Shown here piece by piece: positions 49,401 to 60,900 of a stretch of DNA of 64,000 nucleotides. The stretch's first letter is position 1, and each line of letters starts with the position of its first letter. This stretch comes from Antrodiella citrinella (Eukaryota; Basidiomycota; Agaricomycetes; Polyporales; Steccherinaceae). Below the pieces are notes generated by a model. That model searched no databases, was not told where the DNA came from, and saw nothing but the letters and a program-made list of their open reading frames with translations. The stretch lies in NCBI GenBank assembly GCA_004802725.1, contig SGPM01000133.1, forward strand, positions 1-64,000, in the 5' to 3' direction. Made by a program: the position numbers and the translations under genes.

Positions 49401-50491
49401 GTTGACCCAAGCAAGATGACGTACGAATGGTCAGAGATGCATCCACAGAAGACGACGAAGGCATAGAACTAGGTGTTAGGAGTCGTACAAGATCATCCTG
49501 TATGGATTTCGAAGTGAATTCACCTAGAGGTAAATGGAGTGAGAGTAACCTATTGGTCATACTGACGAGACATACTTGGTTTGCGTTCTGTGAAGATGAC
49601 TCCACAACGCTCAAGCACATCTTTCAATTTCGTTAATTCGTGATCCCGTTCGGTGTTCCCTGATGCAGTTCCGGTAGGTATGATGGCCTCCTTGACAGCA
49701 AGCTGTATGATCAGGCTCTACACGGTTCGTCAGCTCCCTTGCGCATAAAGAAAGACACGGATTTTCCCACCTCAGTATTCGAGAAAGAGTCATTGTCGAC
49801 GAAATCGGCGACACCAAGCTCGCGGACACTGGTATCCGCGAATGCAATTCCGACTGCTTTCATCCTAGATTTACTGCCCGCAGATGGTGCAGCAGTGGAG
49901 GCAATCTTGATAGCCATGACAACGGGGGCGGAAGTAATGTCTGTGCTAACAAACAACAAGTCTTCCACAGCTTGTAAATTTCCCGGAGATGCCTGCAGTG
50001 CAACGATAGAAGGTATGAAGTGACCTGCATACAACGCAGTGAATTGACATACCTCCTTGTCAAGCTTGAAACGCGTCGCCTTCTTCCCTTGTCTCCCTTG
50101 TGCACCATCTGGTACCCAGATCTCTACCTTCAACTGTTTAGCTGTCAGCGCGTCTCTAAGGAAGGTCTTAGTGTTATTGGTGCTGATCGTGACACTGGGG
50201 AGTCCAGCTCGTCCTCCGGGACCTAGATACTTGATGACTGTGTTCGTACAATATACGTTTGTAGCCACGTAGAGCGCATCAGGACCATGCACAGAATAGT
50301 ATTCGCCGCGGTCGAACAAACGTATGGTGCCGGTTTCCGGGGATTTGGAGGGCAACTTCGCGAAGAAACTGCAGAACCCGGGGTGCGACGTGTTGTCTAG
50401 CAATAAGGTGAGTATATCATTAAAACTCACGAGTATAATACTCACCAATCTCATAATCTGCATCCTTCTCTTTCCCATACATCATGGCCAT
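46431..50491 (-). CDS. MSH2: DNA mismatch repair protein MSH2
   Basis: MutS homologue that pairs with Msh6 or Msh3 to recognise mismatches in the nucleus. 22 exons (50446-50491, 50053-50396, 49771-49992, 49576-49717, 49425-49523, 49189-49370, 49022-49142, 48906-48967, 48751-48858, 48612-48704, 48303-48563, 48072-48240, 47956-48019, 47837-47898, 47686-47781, 47609-47632, 47511-47551, 47285-47452, 47134-47225, 46904-47079, 46783-46850, 46431-46727) give 978 residues, normal for Msh2. Visible parts: [14 protein letters not shown] at the start, clamp and lever helices, Walker A GPNMGGKS at 700-707, signature [20 protein letters not shown], Walker B with [15 protein letters not shown] (Asp779-Glu780), and ATHFHELT. 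Two introns (47633-47685 and 47226-47284) require GC donors. Reading through either, or using nearby GT sites, breaks conserved sequence. Confidence 0.97.
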
Positions 50492-51161
50492 TTTGAATAC
50501 AAGTCACAATATGAACGAGCACAGCAAGAAAGACGCGTCGCGTCAATTGCCACTCGTACGCGTCTAAGCGCGTGACGTAATATTGGGGCTCCGCTTCAAA
50601 TTGAAAGTCGTAACGTTACATAAAATTGATAAAGCCTTCGAAATTTGTTGAACACGACCATCCTCTTCCCTCATCCATACTCCTCGATGCTATTTTGCTG
50701 CACGTCGCTTCATGTCGTTCCGTAGCGGTCCCTGTACGTTCCCTATCTCTTACAACATGCAATGCATTGTTTTCTACCTTCTACTTGCGAAGCAGTGATT
50801 CTGGTCAAGGATGAAGACGTTGTTCGATGGCCACACGATCTGTCCATACCAACACCGAGGTCTTCTCTTGTTGCAGTCTCTTCTTTGAAGCACTCCTTGT
50901 GTACAGACACTGCAGCATATGCTCAACTGCGGTTTCTGAAGGATTTTTTGGTGCAATAGTAACGTCCGCCTTCTTTATTACTTCGATACCTTATATCCAC
51001 GGTGTCGACAGTTTGTCACGAAGGTTACATATTCCCCATGATATTGCAGTACTCTTTCTCGGAACCCATAGTATGTCGTACTATCCTGATTAGCAATACA
51101 TATATACCATCCGTCCCAGACGACAATGCGAATGTCCGACAAGCATAAAAAGACAGAGTAC
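50492..51161. other. MSH2 upstream region
   Basis: 670 bp with the two ACGCGT boxes near the MSH2 start. The rest gives only short, unconvincing frames. It also contains the 3' UTR of the F-box-like gene. Confidence 0.45.
50533..50563. promoter_or_regulatory. Two MCB (ACGCGT) boxes upstream of MSH2
   Basis: ACGCGT occurs at 50533-50538 and 50558-50563, about 42 and 67 bp before the MSH2 ATG. The first is embedded in GACGCGTCGCGTC. In yeasts this is the MluI cell-cycle box bound by MBF (Mbp1-Swi6 type) to drive G1/S genes, including mismatch-repair genes. Binding here is inferred. Confidence 0.6.
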
Positions 51162-52462
51162 TTATGAGACGGTCTTCCCCTCTACAATGCGCAGGATACC
51201 GCGGGCAGTCAACAAAGGCAGCTGTCTGTGCAGGAGCTTCTTCATCTCCTCGAACAGTTGGTGATCCAGCACCGACATCCTCGACGACGGAAGACCCAAC
51301 TCCAACTCAACTTCCGTCAAACCGTTCGCCACATCCGTCATACGCGTCATGACCTCGCGCGAGGACTCCATCCCGCAACCCGCCTTTGAGGTAACCTGAG
51401 CGAATCCCTGCGCCAACGTGTCAAGGAAACGGAAATCCAGGCGCGTCTGCCAGCAGGTATTGTTGTTGTAGTGACTGGTCTTAGGGAAAGTGATGCGGAA
51501 CTTGATCTTGCGAAAAGATGAAGATGAGGTGAGTTGATGAAGCAATATATGAATGAGCCGTTGGCATTCATCTTGCGAGATACCCGTTCTCCATAGGTGG
51601 CGCGAGATGTACCAAGGGAATTGAATGTCCAATGATTCTAGAGATGTGTTATAAGAAAGGTCTATGTGTTCGAAGATTGAGACTAGAAGCGATTTGTGGG
51701 TCAAATGATTGTAGCGACATGAATGCGGTACTCACAAGCCAGACGTTGTGGTGAAGAAAGAACTTCAAGCGATAAATAACGAAGTGTATCCCCGGCAGAG
51801 GCCAATAACACCTGTGGTAGATCCCCCGGCTCCGCATTCAGGAAGTTGAGTCGCATATGCAACGTTCTCAGCGGAAGCCGCACAGCAGCTAAAGCGGCCA
51901 AATCCACACGGGGTGGGAGATTTGTGTACCTGGTGTCCTCGAGGTCTACCGATAGCTTGGACAAATCATGCTGGGAGCGAAGTGTCCTGATCATCTCGCC
52001 CAAAGAGCGGAAATATACGCGCGAGAGCGAGAGCTCCTTGAGGCGGGGGAACCGTGGAAATTGGGAGCAAGATAATGTCCATTGTACGTCCTTCCATTGA
52101 TCATGGCTCCCGACGAGATGCAAGGATTCAACTAACCCGAGCTCCACGAGGCTTGAGCTGGCAACTTCGTTGAGTAGGTTGCCATGTATGAATACACGAC
52201 GAACGCAACGAGCTACGTTGGAATACTTGCAAAGTTTGTATGGGTCCTTCCCGTGCCTCTGAATCGAGAGGGTACGAAAGAGATAGTACCGGGATCGTGG
52301 CAGAAATATTCGGCTTGCCAGGGAGCAAGCCTTCAGTGAAGGAAGGTCGGAGTCAAGGAGGTCAATTATATAATCGGTGAGCTCTGCCGGGAGCTTGCTT
52401 GCACAGTGCGTCCCCTGGATGCACGAGAGCTTCGTAGATGACAGTTCCTGAAACAGGATCAT
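51162..52462 (-). CDS. F-box-like protein
   Basis: Two exons (51736-52462, 51162-51661) encode 408 residues. Near the N-terminus is an F-box-like helix set: KLPAELTDYIIDLLDSDLPS, then LKACSLASRIFLPRSRYYLF. The rest has leucine-spaced strands resembling irregular leucine-rich repeats (RLKELSLSRVYFRSL, LSKLSVDLEDT, LRTLHMRLNFL, TLRYLSLEVL). Agaricomycetes carry large expanded families of such proteins, thought to bring substrates to SCF ubiquitin ligases. A Skp1 contact is inferred, not seen. The ATG at 52462 is the first in the frame. An unusual number of basic and Ser residues close the protein. Confidence 0.78.
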
Positions 52463-53230
52463 CAGAATCCGGACGCTTAGTCCTCTGTTGGAGTCTCTGA
52501 GGCAGAATAAATCGACTCACCTGCTTTATGACGGGAGGATTTCGGCTACTATGTGAGAGACGAGTGGTCCCGCAAGCCGAATAAGTGACTGCTGGGACAG
52601 CATCCTGGCTCTCTCTGCTGCCATCGCCTGCAACAGACAGCACCAAAGACAGCACCAAAGAGCAGCCAACCAAGAACATATGAAAGAGTGGTTACGAACA
52701 CTAGGTGTTTAGAATTAGGAGTCGGTAAAAAGCAAGGGGTGTAAAGCAACCTGAAGTATTCGCGGGGAGTTGGTCACGGTGCGGTCCGGGTGAGACAAAG
52801 GTGAGGCAACAGGCGCGACTGCGGTTCCTCTAAAGATAATCGTAAGCAAAGTACTTGCGTTTTTCCAATCTGAAAGACTTGAGCAGCGCGCGCGCATCGA
52901 AGAACATGAGGCACCCACACGTGATCGCGTAGGCAGGCCTCATTGTTACCATTCGACGAAAGACGGCGGCGACAGGGTGGAATTTGACAATTGCAAAGTA
53001 TGCTCGTGCTAGCGCGCAAGTCTACTGTCGTATTCTCGGACGCCTATGATTTTGCAGACAGCTGTAATCAAAGATGCCATGAAGACCCACTACCAAGGTA
53101 GCGGAGATAACTTGAAGAAGGTATACGTATCGTGCTAACTTCAGCTGACTCGTATCTAGCGTGAGTCTACTCAATTCAAGTTCCCCAAAACCAATTCGCG
53201 CCGAGGCCCCGCTGCGTCTCTTGCGGCCAT
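52463..53230. other. Upstream region of the F-box-like gene
   Basis: 768 bp with no gene I can support. A 12-bp unit (GACAGCACCAAA) is tandemly doubled near 52633-52657. Confidence 0.4.
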
Positions 53231-54255
53231 TCAAGATGTCCGTGAATCGATCTTGCAGCTCTTGCTGGCAAAAGCTGTATCATGCAGGTCAGTGACGGCA
53301 TTGTAACGCAGCAGCCAAAGCCTACGCACTTCCGTCCGGACCAATTCTGACCAGCGTTGCTCGGCCCGTCTCCTGACGAATTCAGTGATGCCGGGTCGGT
53401 ACACGATATTGTCTTCGTATTTTCGTGCAGCTTCCTCCTGAACCTGACTCGGAGATACGACAGCTGGCTGTGTGCTGCGAGTCTTACGAAGCTCCAACGC
53501 ACTCGGAGTCGCAGTGGCCGCTATATGCAGCGCTGTGGGAGTAAACCAAGAGTCATGACACCAGGATGTGTCGAGGGAAGAGTAGATGCGGTCGTATTCG
53601 TAGACGACCTTCAAGATAAGTGCCATCCTGAGGAGACACAGCGGGTTCTCCGGTGGCAGAGAGAAGGTCGCTCGGATCGACTCGGACTTCGGTAAAGCGT
53701 CCAGGACAAAGACACGTTGGCCATCGGTAGCTGGAGGTGTCGGTGTCGGCAAAGACTCAAGCAGAGACTTCGCTTGGAAGATCGACATGAACTTCTTCAA
53801 AATGCGGCATGAGCCTCTCACAAGAGCCTGAGGCGAGAAAAGACCACTGGCCCGGGGACTGGCTGCGGAATAGCTCCTCAAATTCCTGCTTCTCCAAATC
53901 CAGCCCCTCATGTTGCGCCTCTGCAAATTCGACAAGGATGCTTTGCACGCTGGCGGCGTACGAATTGCTGTCGGTACTAGACCGATTGCCACCACACTCA
54001 AACCCTATGTAATATATGTGGGGCGTGTGGTCAATGCCGGATCGGAGGTCAGAGTACTCGTACTCCACCACGAGATAGTCGTGCGCGGGGTCCTTGCACA
54101 AATGAACTTTGTTGACCGGGATAACACCGTGAAGGTTGTACCCGCAATAACCCGTGAGAAGCAAGAGCCACTCGAAGTACTGGTGCAGCCGTCAGGGCGG
54201 CCACCCCCGACGCCTACCAATGCGACACCTGAGCATCGTGGATGTCGATGACCAT
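53231..54255 (-). pseudogene. Unknown gene interrupted by one in-frame TGA
   Basis: A three-exon model fits in phase: 54229-54255, 53562-54179 and 53231-53443, 286 codons including the stop. The only flaw is TGA at 53757-53759 (codon 150). Before it the protein reads well (YCGYNLHGVIPVNKVHLCKD, DYLVVEYEYSDLRSGIDHTP). After it, in the same frame, it continues (GRFTEVRVDPSDLLSATGEP, YLEGRLRIRPHLLFPRH), then splices to EEAARKYEDNIVYRPG and RRRAEQRWSELVRTEVRRLW. No donor-acceptor pair removes the TGA in phase. It may be a young pseudogene, a truncated gene, or a case of stop readthrough. I do not recognise the family. Confidence 0.6.
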
Positions 54256-55065
54256 GCAAGGTGCTTGGAAGGAAAGTAACCCTTAGCAAGGGCGGCCCAA
54301 TAGGAGGAACTTGAATAGCGGCCTGCGCCACTCTCACTGTGAGTACATAGGCGCTTTGACTCGGCCTACTAGTAGTAGGTCGTATAAAAGCCCAGCTTTG
54401 TCCTTCGCGCGCTCTGACAGGGCTACAAACCTTTACGTTGGGCTGGAACCCGGTCTCCCGAGAGAGAGAGCGCCGCTACCCCGAAAAAGCCGTCCTCGAT
54501 ACGACTTTCGTGGTGGTGGGCAAGAGCAAGGTGCGACCAAGAGAAACGCGGCTCAGCTGAACGTTAACGCTAGTGCGGGTCTCGCAGGCTCGACCAGTAC
54601 ACACCAAGAATTCAAGAGTGCTCTCCTTGTACTTCTCCGCCTACTACTCTGTCATGTATACCTGGTACATATTATAAGGTGATTATCTGTGCTCAAGCTT
54701 TCTATCTTACTCTGCTCACTCAGATCTCCGAGTCCGTGGATGACGGGACCTCTACCAGATCCAGTCTCGAAGCACTGACGGGTGATGTGAAGGTCGGTAC
54801 AAGTACCGGGATCACTGACATGTCTTCCCTGGCCCAGGGCCTTTCTGGAACTCGAAGACTGGCGTCAGCTCAGAGTTCGGATGATGCTTTGGCACACGGG
54901 ACGCTTGAGGCAGAGCTGGCGCCAGCTGGCAGTGCCGCCGGATGTACATGCCAATGAGCCATGGAGACTAGCTATCGCTCAGAGCGAGCACTCTTCATCT
55001 TGTCTATCACACCTCTCAGTCGGATACCATCGGAGAACTCCTGATTTTGACGATCGCTGATTGTG
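54256..55065. other. Upstream region of the kinase gene
   Basis: 810 bp. One plus-strand frame (54679-54957) is Ser/Thr/Ala-rich and could be an upstream kinase exon, but I find no splice that joins it in phase. Otherwise nothing recognised. Confidence 0.35.
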
Positions 55066-57341
55066 ATGACCACCAAGTCTGCTCGTCTTCAAGCTTCCTC
55101 GAGCTCCAATCACCGACTTGAAGTTATTTCGTTAGTCGGACGCGCACTACAGGGACACGAGAATGAACTGCTGGGAGTACGTGATCAGGATGCACAGAAC
55201 GTTTTGGACGTGTTACATCATGTGAGAGGCAGTCTTTGCAGATGTGGACCATAATTCACCTCATAAATCGCATAGCTCATGGACACGTCTTCGTTCTCCC
55301 TGTTTCCAGATACGCATGTCCACCGCGTCCAACATCGACTGCGCCGTTTATTGCTGAAATTAGCTCTGCGGTGCCGCCGTGTTCCCTCGCAGCTCGTCTT
55401 GCCAGACACTCGATGGTCCTCAATGGAGAATCGCGGTGGAGGCGCTTTTGCTGACATCTACCGCGGTGAATATGAAGGCAAGCTAGTAGCTGTGAAGAGG
55501 TTGAGAATTTTCCAGATCACAGACGACTCTACCAAGGATGCACTTGTAAATGTATGTCACACTATCCACTCTTCGAGCCACAATGATATCGACTCTCAGG
55601 TCCACCAGTCATTGTATCATGAATCACTACTTTGGCGTCACCTCTCTCATCCTCATATTCTACCGTTCCTTGGTATTGCTGATGGACTCTTCAACGAATC
55701 CTTGTGCATGGTCATGCCATGGGCGGAACATGGCAACATCCGGGATACTATCCGCAATTGTAAGGGAGGTCGCGGTGTGGACTACCTCTTTGTATGGGTC
55801 TCCAAATGGGTAGGTTCTTTCCTTTTCGATGCAATTTATTGTTGAATTTATACGACCATAGCTCGAGGAAATAGCTTCCGGATTGGTATACCTTCACGGT
55901 GAAGAAGTGAATATCGCGCATGGAGATCTTCGTGGCGTGAGTTTAACGCCATTCTAGGACCTCCACTTTTAAAACTCCTCTCCTCTAGGTCAACATCTTG
56001 ATCGACTCGGACTGGAAAGTTCGTCTGGCCGATTTCGGGCTTGCCGTCTTCGTAGGTGAAAGCTCAAAACAGTACGCTTCCTTACGAGGGGGTGCCTCGC
56101 ATTGGCTCGCGCCCGAATTGATTGACCCGGAATCGTTCGGCCTGAGCTCGAGCCGGCCGACATTTGCGGCAGATATATATTCGTTCGCGTGTGTTTGCAT
56201 AGAGGTATTTGGCTTTGCCGCAGATTTCAACAGCACCCTGACTGTCATTTTTCAGTTGTACACCTCCCAAACACCATTTCCAAGGTCGAACTCGACAGTG
56301 GTCCTTCTCCAGGTCCTTCGCGGAGAACGGCCACCTCGTCCTACTTTTCATCAGGTGAAGAAGATGTCGCGGCAAATGTATGCTCTGTTACAGCAGTGCT
56401 GGGATCAGTCGCCGGATAGACGTCCCACAGCTGCTGCACTCCTCCAATCGCTGTCGAGTTTGGCTAGACGGCAACCCGCTTCAGCTATGTTGATCCCAGA
56501 CTTCACAGTCAAGGCAGCTCAGCCGTCCCTTGTTGGGGATAACACGTATTGGGACACAGAACTATCAGAAAATCCTCTTGGTCTTGCCAATATGCATATC
56601 AGGTGCGTGTGTTCCATCATCCTTACCCATTCACGGGCTCTGATCTGAACGTTCTACCTCTTTTATCCATGTAGGCTCGACGAGTCGGAACAGCTTGAGC
56701 TGCAACGACCGGAAACGCCCTCGCTTTGGGAATTCTCGGTGGTACCGCCGTCGCCGTCGCCACCGATGCACCGCCTAACCCGCGACGAGTTGCATGACTA
56801 CCATGACTCGCCTTACGAATTCTTGGTGGAACTGCCCTCGCCACCGCTCGACCGCCAACACCGTGACGAGTTGCATGAACACCTTGACTCGTCCGACAGC
56901 TCCCGCAATACCGCTGAGAATCAGATGCACTACTACGAAGAAGCGGACCAGGCGCGTCCCTCGCGTCCTCGTCAGCCTCGTAACGTGCATTGGCTCGAGA
57001 ACACCCTCCTTCCTCCTCCCAATGCCATTGCATCGAGCGCTTCGATGACGCGACCAATCAATCCTGTTTTGTCTTTCACGAGAGACGCACCGCCTCAACT
57101 CGCCAATGCATATATCGAAAGTAGAGTTAAAGGACAGGAAGCTCGTACTTCCCATGATGGGGCGTCCCTCTCTCAGCAGCTCCGGCCTACCTTTTCACCA
57201 GCAATCGTTCGCACACCGCAGCACTACCGTCATCCGCCTGTCGATAGCGCCCCTCTTTCAAAGCGAAGCCTAGAAAGGACTCGTCTACAGTCTCGCGGTC
57301 CGATATATGGTCCTCCCGCATCCTCACGCCCTCCGACTTGA
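55066..57341 (+). CDS. TKL-type protein kinase with gene A-like tail
   Basis: Seven exons (55066-55221, 55276-55551, 55600-55809, 55862-55936, 55989-56204, 56256-56602, 56675-57341) encode about 648 residues. The kinase domain covers about 100-375: glycine loop GGGAFADIYRG, ATP lysine in VAVKRL (Lys126), helix C ESLLWRHLSH, catalytic HGDLRGVNIL (His234-Gly235-Asp236, an HGD in place of HRD), DFG (254-256), then ADIYSF. HGD is common in mushroom TKL-like kinases and does not imply a dead enzyme. After DRRPTAAALLQSL the tail departs from kinases and resembles gene A at 21 kb: NPLGLANMHIR right before an intron, PTFSPAIVRTPQHY, and RGPIYGPP near the end. Substrates and role are unknown. The donor of exon 2 could be two codons earlier. 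Confidence 0.85.
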
Positions 57342-57910
57342 TTCACAGTGCAAACTGTCTAGAGTCTACACCTTGCTGCAAACACTGTACAACCTAGCCC
57401 CTCCTACATTGTCTTATCGTTATCTATAGTCTCCGAATTCATACCATTTGCCCCGTTCTCGTTGTCAAGAGCAAGAAAATACGACAGCTATGCGATACTT
57501 CGCCGCTCCTCATGCACAAAAGGCACGGCGGCAGTCTGAACGTTGTCCAACTTCAACTGAGTTTTCGAGATCGACTGCTGACTGCGACTCGGAGGCAGAT
57601 ACGGCTGACCTGCTTGTACGTAAATGAGCTGGAACTTCGACTTGGAGAACGCTGTCCGCAATACCGAAGGAGATGTTGCCTGGACCCATTGCTCGACTTG
57701 TTGGCTAGACAGAAGATTGTGTGTCATTTCCAGAAATAAAGCGGAACTGATGCGGCAAATAGTCGACGTTACTTCGATATTTGCGAGCCCGGGAATTCGT
57801 CCAAATAAGATTACTACACTATAGCGAGCTCGAGACCAGTATGCGTTAGGATGTGCGCCTATGATACAGGTATGTACAGAAAGCGTCCGTGATAAATATG
57901 AAGTGTTCGT
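57342..57910. other. Convergent 3' intergenic region
   Basis: 569 bp between the kinase and EF-hand/ZZ stop codons. Only short shadow-like frames. No RNA gene recognised. Confidence 0.4.
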
Positions 57911-60900
57911 TCATGCCAGCCTGATTCCATTCTGCGCAGACCCGTTGGCTTCAGGTTTTTTAAACCCAGCCGCAATCAATTGCATCGTCTCTCCGACCAT
58001 TGCCAAAGTCTGTTCCATGTGCGTGAACTTCTCGACGAGTTGGTCGAGCTTCGTATCCATGTCACCAGCCCGTTGCTCCAAAGTTGTGATCCTCTGCTCG
58101 GTGGTGGGCTCCTTCGCGTCCACAGAATCCTCGACGCGCGGTTTGCACCGCACCAAAGGATGAGTGTAAACGTGCTGTGTAGACTTGTCGACTTTGGGAG
58201 GAGAGACCTTCTTGAAAGTACAAACACTACATTGGAAGTTATCATCTAAGCCACAGCTCGTTAAAAGAAGTCCACAAATGATAAAGGGAAAATGCTCACC
58301 GGGACCACCTCCGTAAAACCATATAGGTTGGACGTAGATCTGGTGACATGATAGGCAAGACAACAGTGTTTTGGATTCGCAGTTGTCGCACAGGAAGCAC
58401 TCTGCATAGCGAATCGTCGTGAGTATCGTGATCTGAATCATGTCATACCAAACTTACCTGCACACTGTGTGCAATACCAACACGGCATCTGCACGAGCTT
58501 CTTGCAGACACCACAATGAGTTTCCTTAGGACCATCATCGGTGTCAGGCTCAGCCGCGGTCACCGCTGCGACAGGGGTAGAAACAGCGTCTCCGTTCACC
58601 AGAACGAGAGGTTTTGGCTGCTTCGATGGAGAAGCGTCTGCAGAGCTTTCATCTGCTTCGCTGCTGTCCTCTGAATCGGGATGAGGCGTATTGTTGATCG
58701 CTGAAACGGGTATTAAATTTGTGTCGTTAATCGCCGACAACGACCCTCCGATGGGGGTAGAAGGTGTTCTCAGGTTGGGCGAGGAGGCTCTTGTAGAAAC
58801 CGTCTGTATCGTGAGTCGAACAATTTGCTGCTTCAAAGCTTCGCCCCTCATGTTGTCGGGAACCTTTTTCTGCTTCGCAGCCGCGGCAGCGACTTCATCG
58901 AAGTAGAGTCGAGCTTGTCGCAGAGCCTCCCATCCCGATTGGTAGAACGCGGGCATGTCGCGGTAAGTCAGTGCAGTGCGCAACTTGAGAATGTCGTGAT
59001 TAGGTGTGTGATTCTTCCGATCGTCTCCTCGGTCAATGTTTTTGTCGAGGCAGGGCATGTCGCATGCGTCGCAGGTGTCCCAGAACTTCTGGTCCGGGGT
59101 CGGGCAGTCCAAGCATAGGAAGCGATCGCCTCCAAACGGATTGCGGCAACCATCACAAACAAGGCCACTGAGACAGCTCTCAGATCACAGCAAAATAATA
59201 TAATCGATGATACTCACTAATGATTGGGCATAGTAGCCAAGAGGTACTCTCGTATCGTCCGATAGAACACCGATTCCGACGGAGTAAGAGCTTTTCGGCA
59301 GGCCAAGAACTCCTTGTGCTCGTCATCCGTCAATGGTCGACCGTACAGCCAGTACCCAATGTTGAGCTTGATATATTGCTTGCGAATCCTGCGCCGTTCC
59401 GCGAAATGTGACCACGACCAGGACTTTCTCCGAACTTCAGACAAAGTATATTTGATCGCATACTGCCACAACGAGCGGTACTTGTTCTCCTTGAGTTCGG
59501 CTGGGCTTGGACGGCACATCATAATCTCCATCGTCGTGCGTCGGTAAATGAACCTGTCCGAGTAGTTGGTTTCAGAGACGTCTGCCGACCAGCTTCGATA
59601 GCCGACGAGAGACCCTTCTTTGTCAAGCTGTCCAATGAAGTACTCTGTGCCCTTGCCTTCCTCGTACGCCGATTGGAAGGTAACTTTGATAGTACCGTCC
59701 TCCGCTTTGCTGCAACTTCCACTTAGCTTGAATGGTCCATTGTCGATTTCATGGCCGGGACAAGAGGATGAAAACGTCGGTTGATTAGGTGAATCGGGGT
59801 TGAAATGATATATGTCCATAGTTGAGCAAGGATATTCGGTCTCGTTGTAGTTATATCCGACCCACGTTCCCTGTCTGTCAGAATATATATCAGTACAAGC
59901 AAGCGCGATAAGATACCGGGAAAAGGTCATACATCAGTTTCACTAGGTTCGTCTCCTCCAGCTCCGGAATATCTGCGAGTCCAGTGTTGTCGTAGATACT
60001 GAACGCGTGACATGCGAAAGGATTTTTGTCTTTGAGAGGATAGTTGAGTACATCCTTCTCCTCCGGCATTGGGTCGGCATTCAGTTCTTCCAAGGTGAAC
60101 TTGCTAGTTTGGAAACCCGCTTCTCTGATCTTGGACATGGCCCAAAGGGAACCCGTGTCGTGCATGTAGTCAAGCTTTGATAGATTTAGTCATGAGCACG
60201 GTAGCTGCCATACTATGAATTACTCACGATGCCACAAGCAAACTTCTTGAACTGTAAATCAACGTCGAGCTTTCGTTGCTTGAAAAGATCTGTCGTCGTG
60301 GATCAGTGAAAGTAAGGTAGTAACAGAGATATCCCAAGTGCGCACCATTCAAATCTTGAACGCGATATATGACTGCGTCGTGGACCCACATAAGGCTGTC
60401 AGCAGCGTCCCACAGCTCTTCGTCATGCAGAATTTTGGCTTGAGCTACTTTGAACAGCTTGAAGTCCCTAGAGAGTAGGAGGTACATGATAGGGAGTAGA
60501 TGCTGCAATATCGGGAACGTGTTCAGATCCACTTGTAAGAGAAATTGATAACAGTCATCACCTTCTCTATCCGTCCGCCCGCGACTACATGCACGGTGTC
60601 CAGCGCGTCGATGTCGTGCTTGATTAGCTCCAGGTTCTTCCTCAGACGTTGCTCTTCATATTCGACATAGGGAGTGAACTTCTCTGCAACATGTTCAGGG
60701 ACTTCATTCGGATATGTTAGACCCATAGTGATTTGAGCGACGAATTTATAGACCAGGGACAAGTAGTAATCTGCACGTCTTCGGTTTTCGGGAAGCAGGT
60801 ATGGGACCATGGCGAACATCTTTGACATGAGCTCCTCGATCAAAGCCTTGTACTTCTGTGTCGTGAGTTGCCATCCTATCGCAGCTGTCAGTACAAGCGC

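Noticed and set aside
54679..54957. Ser/Thr/Ala-rich plus-strand frame before the kinase
   Set aside because: No phase-consistent splice to the kinase exons and no recognisable domain.
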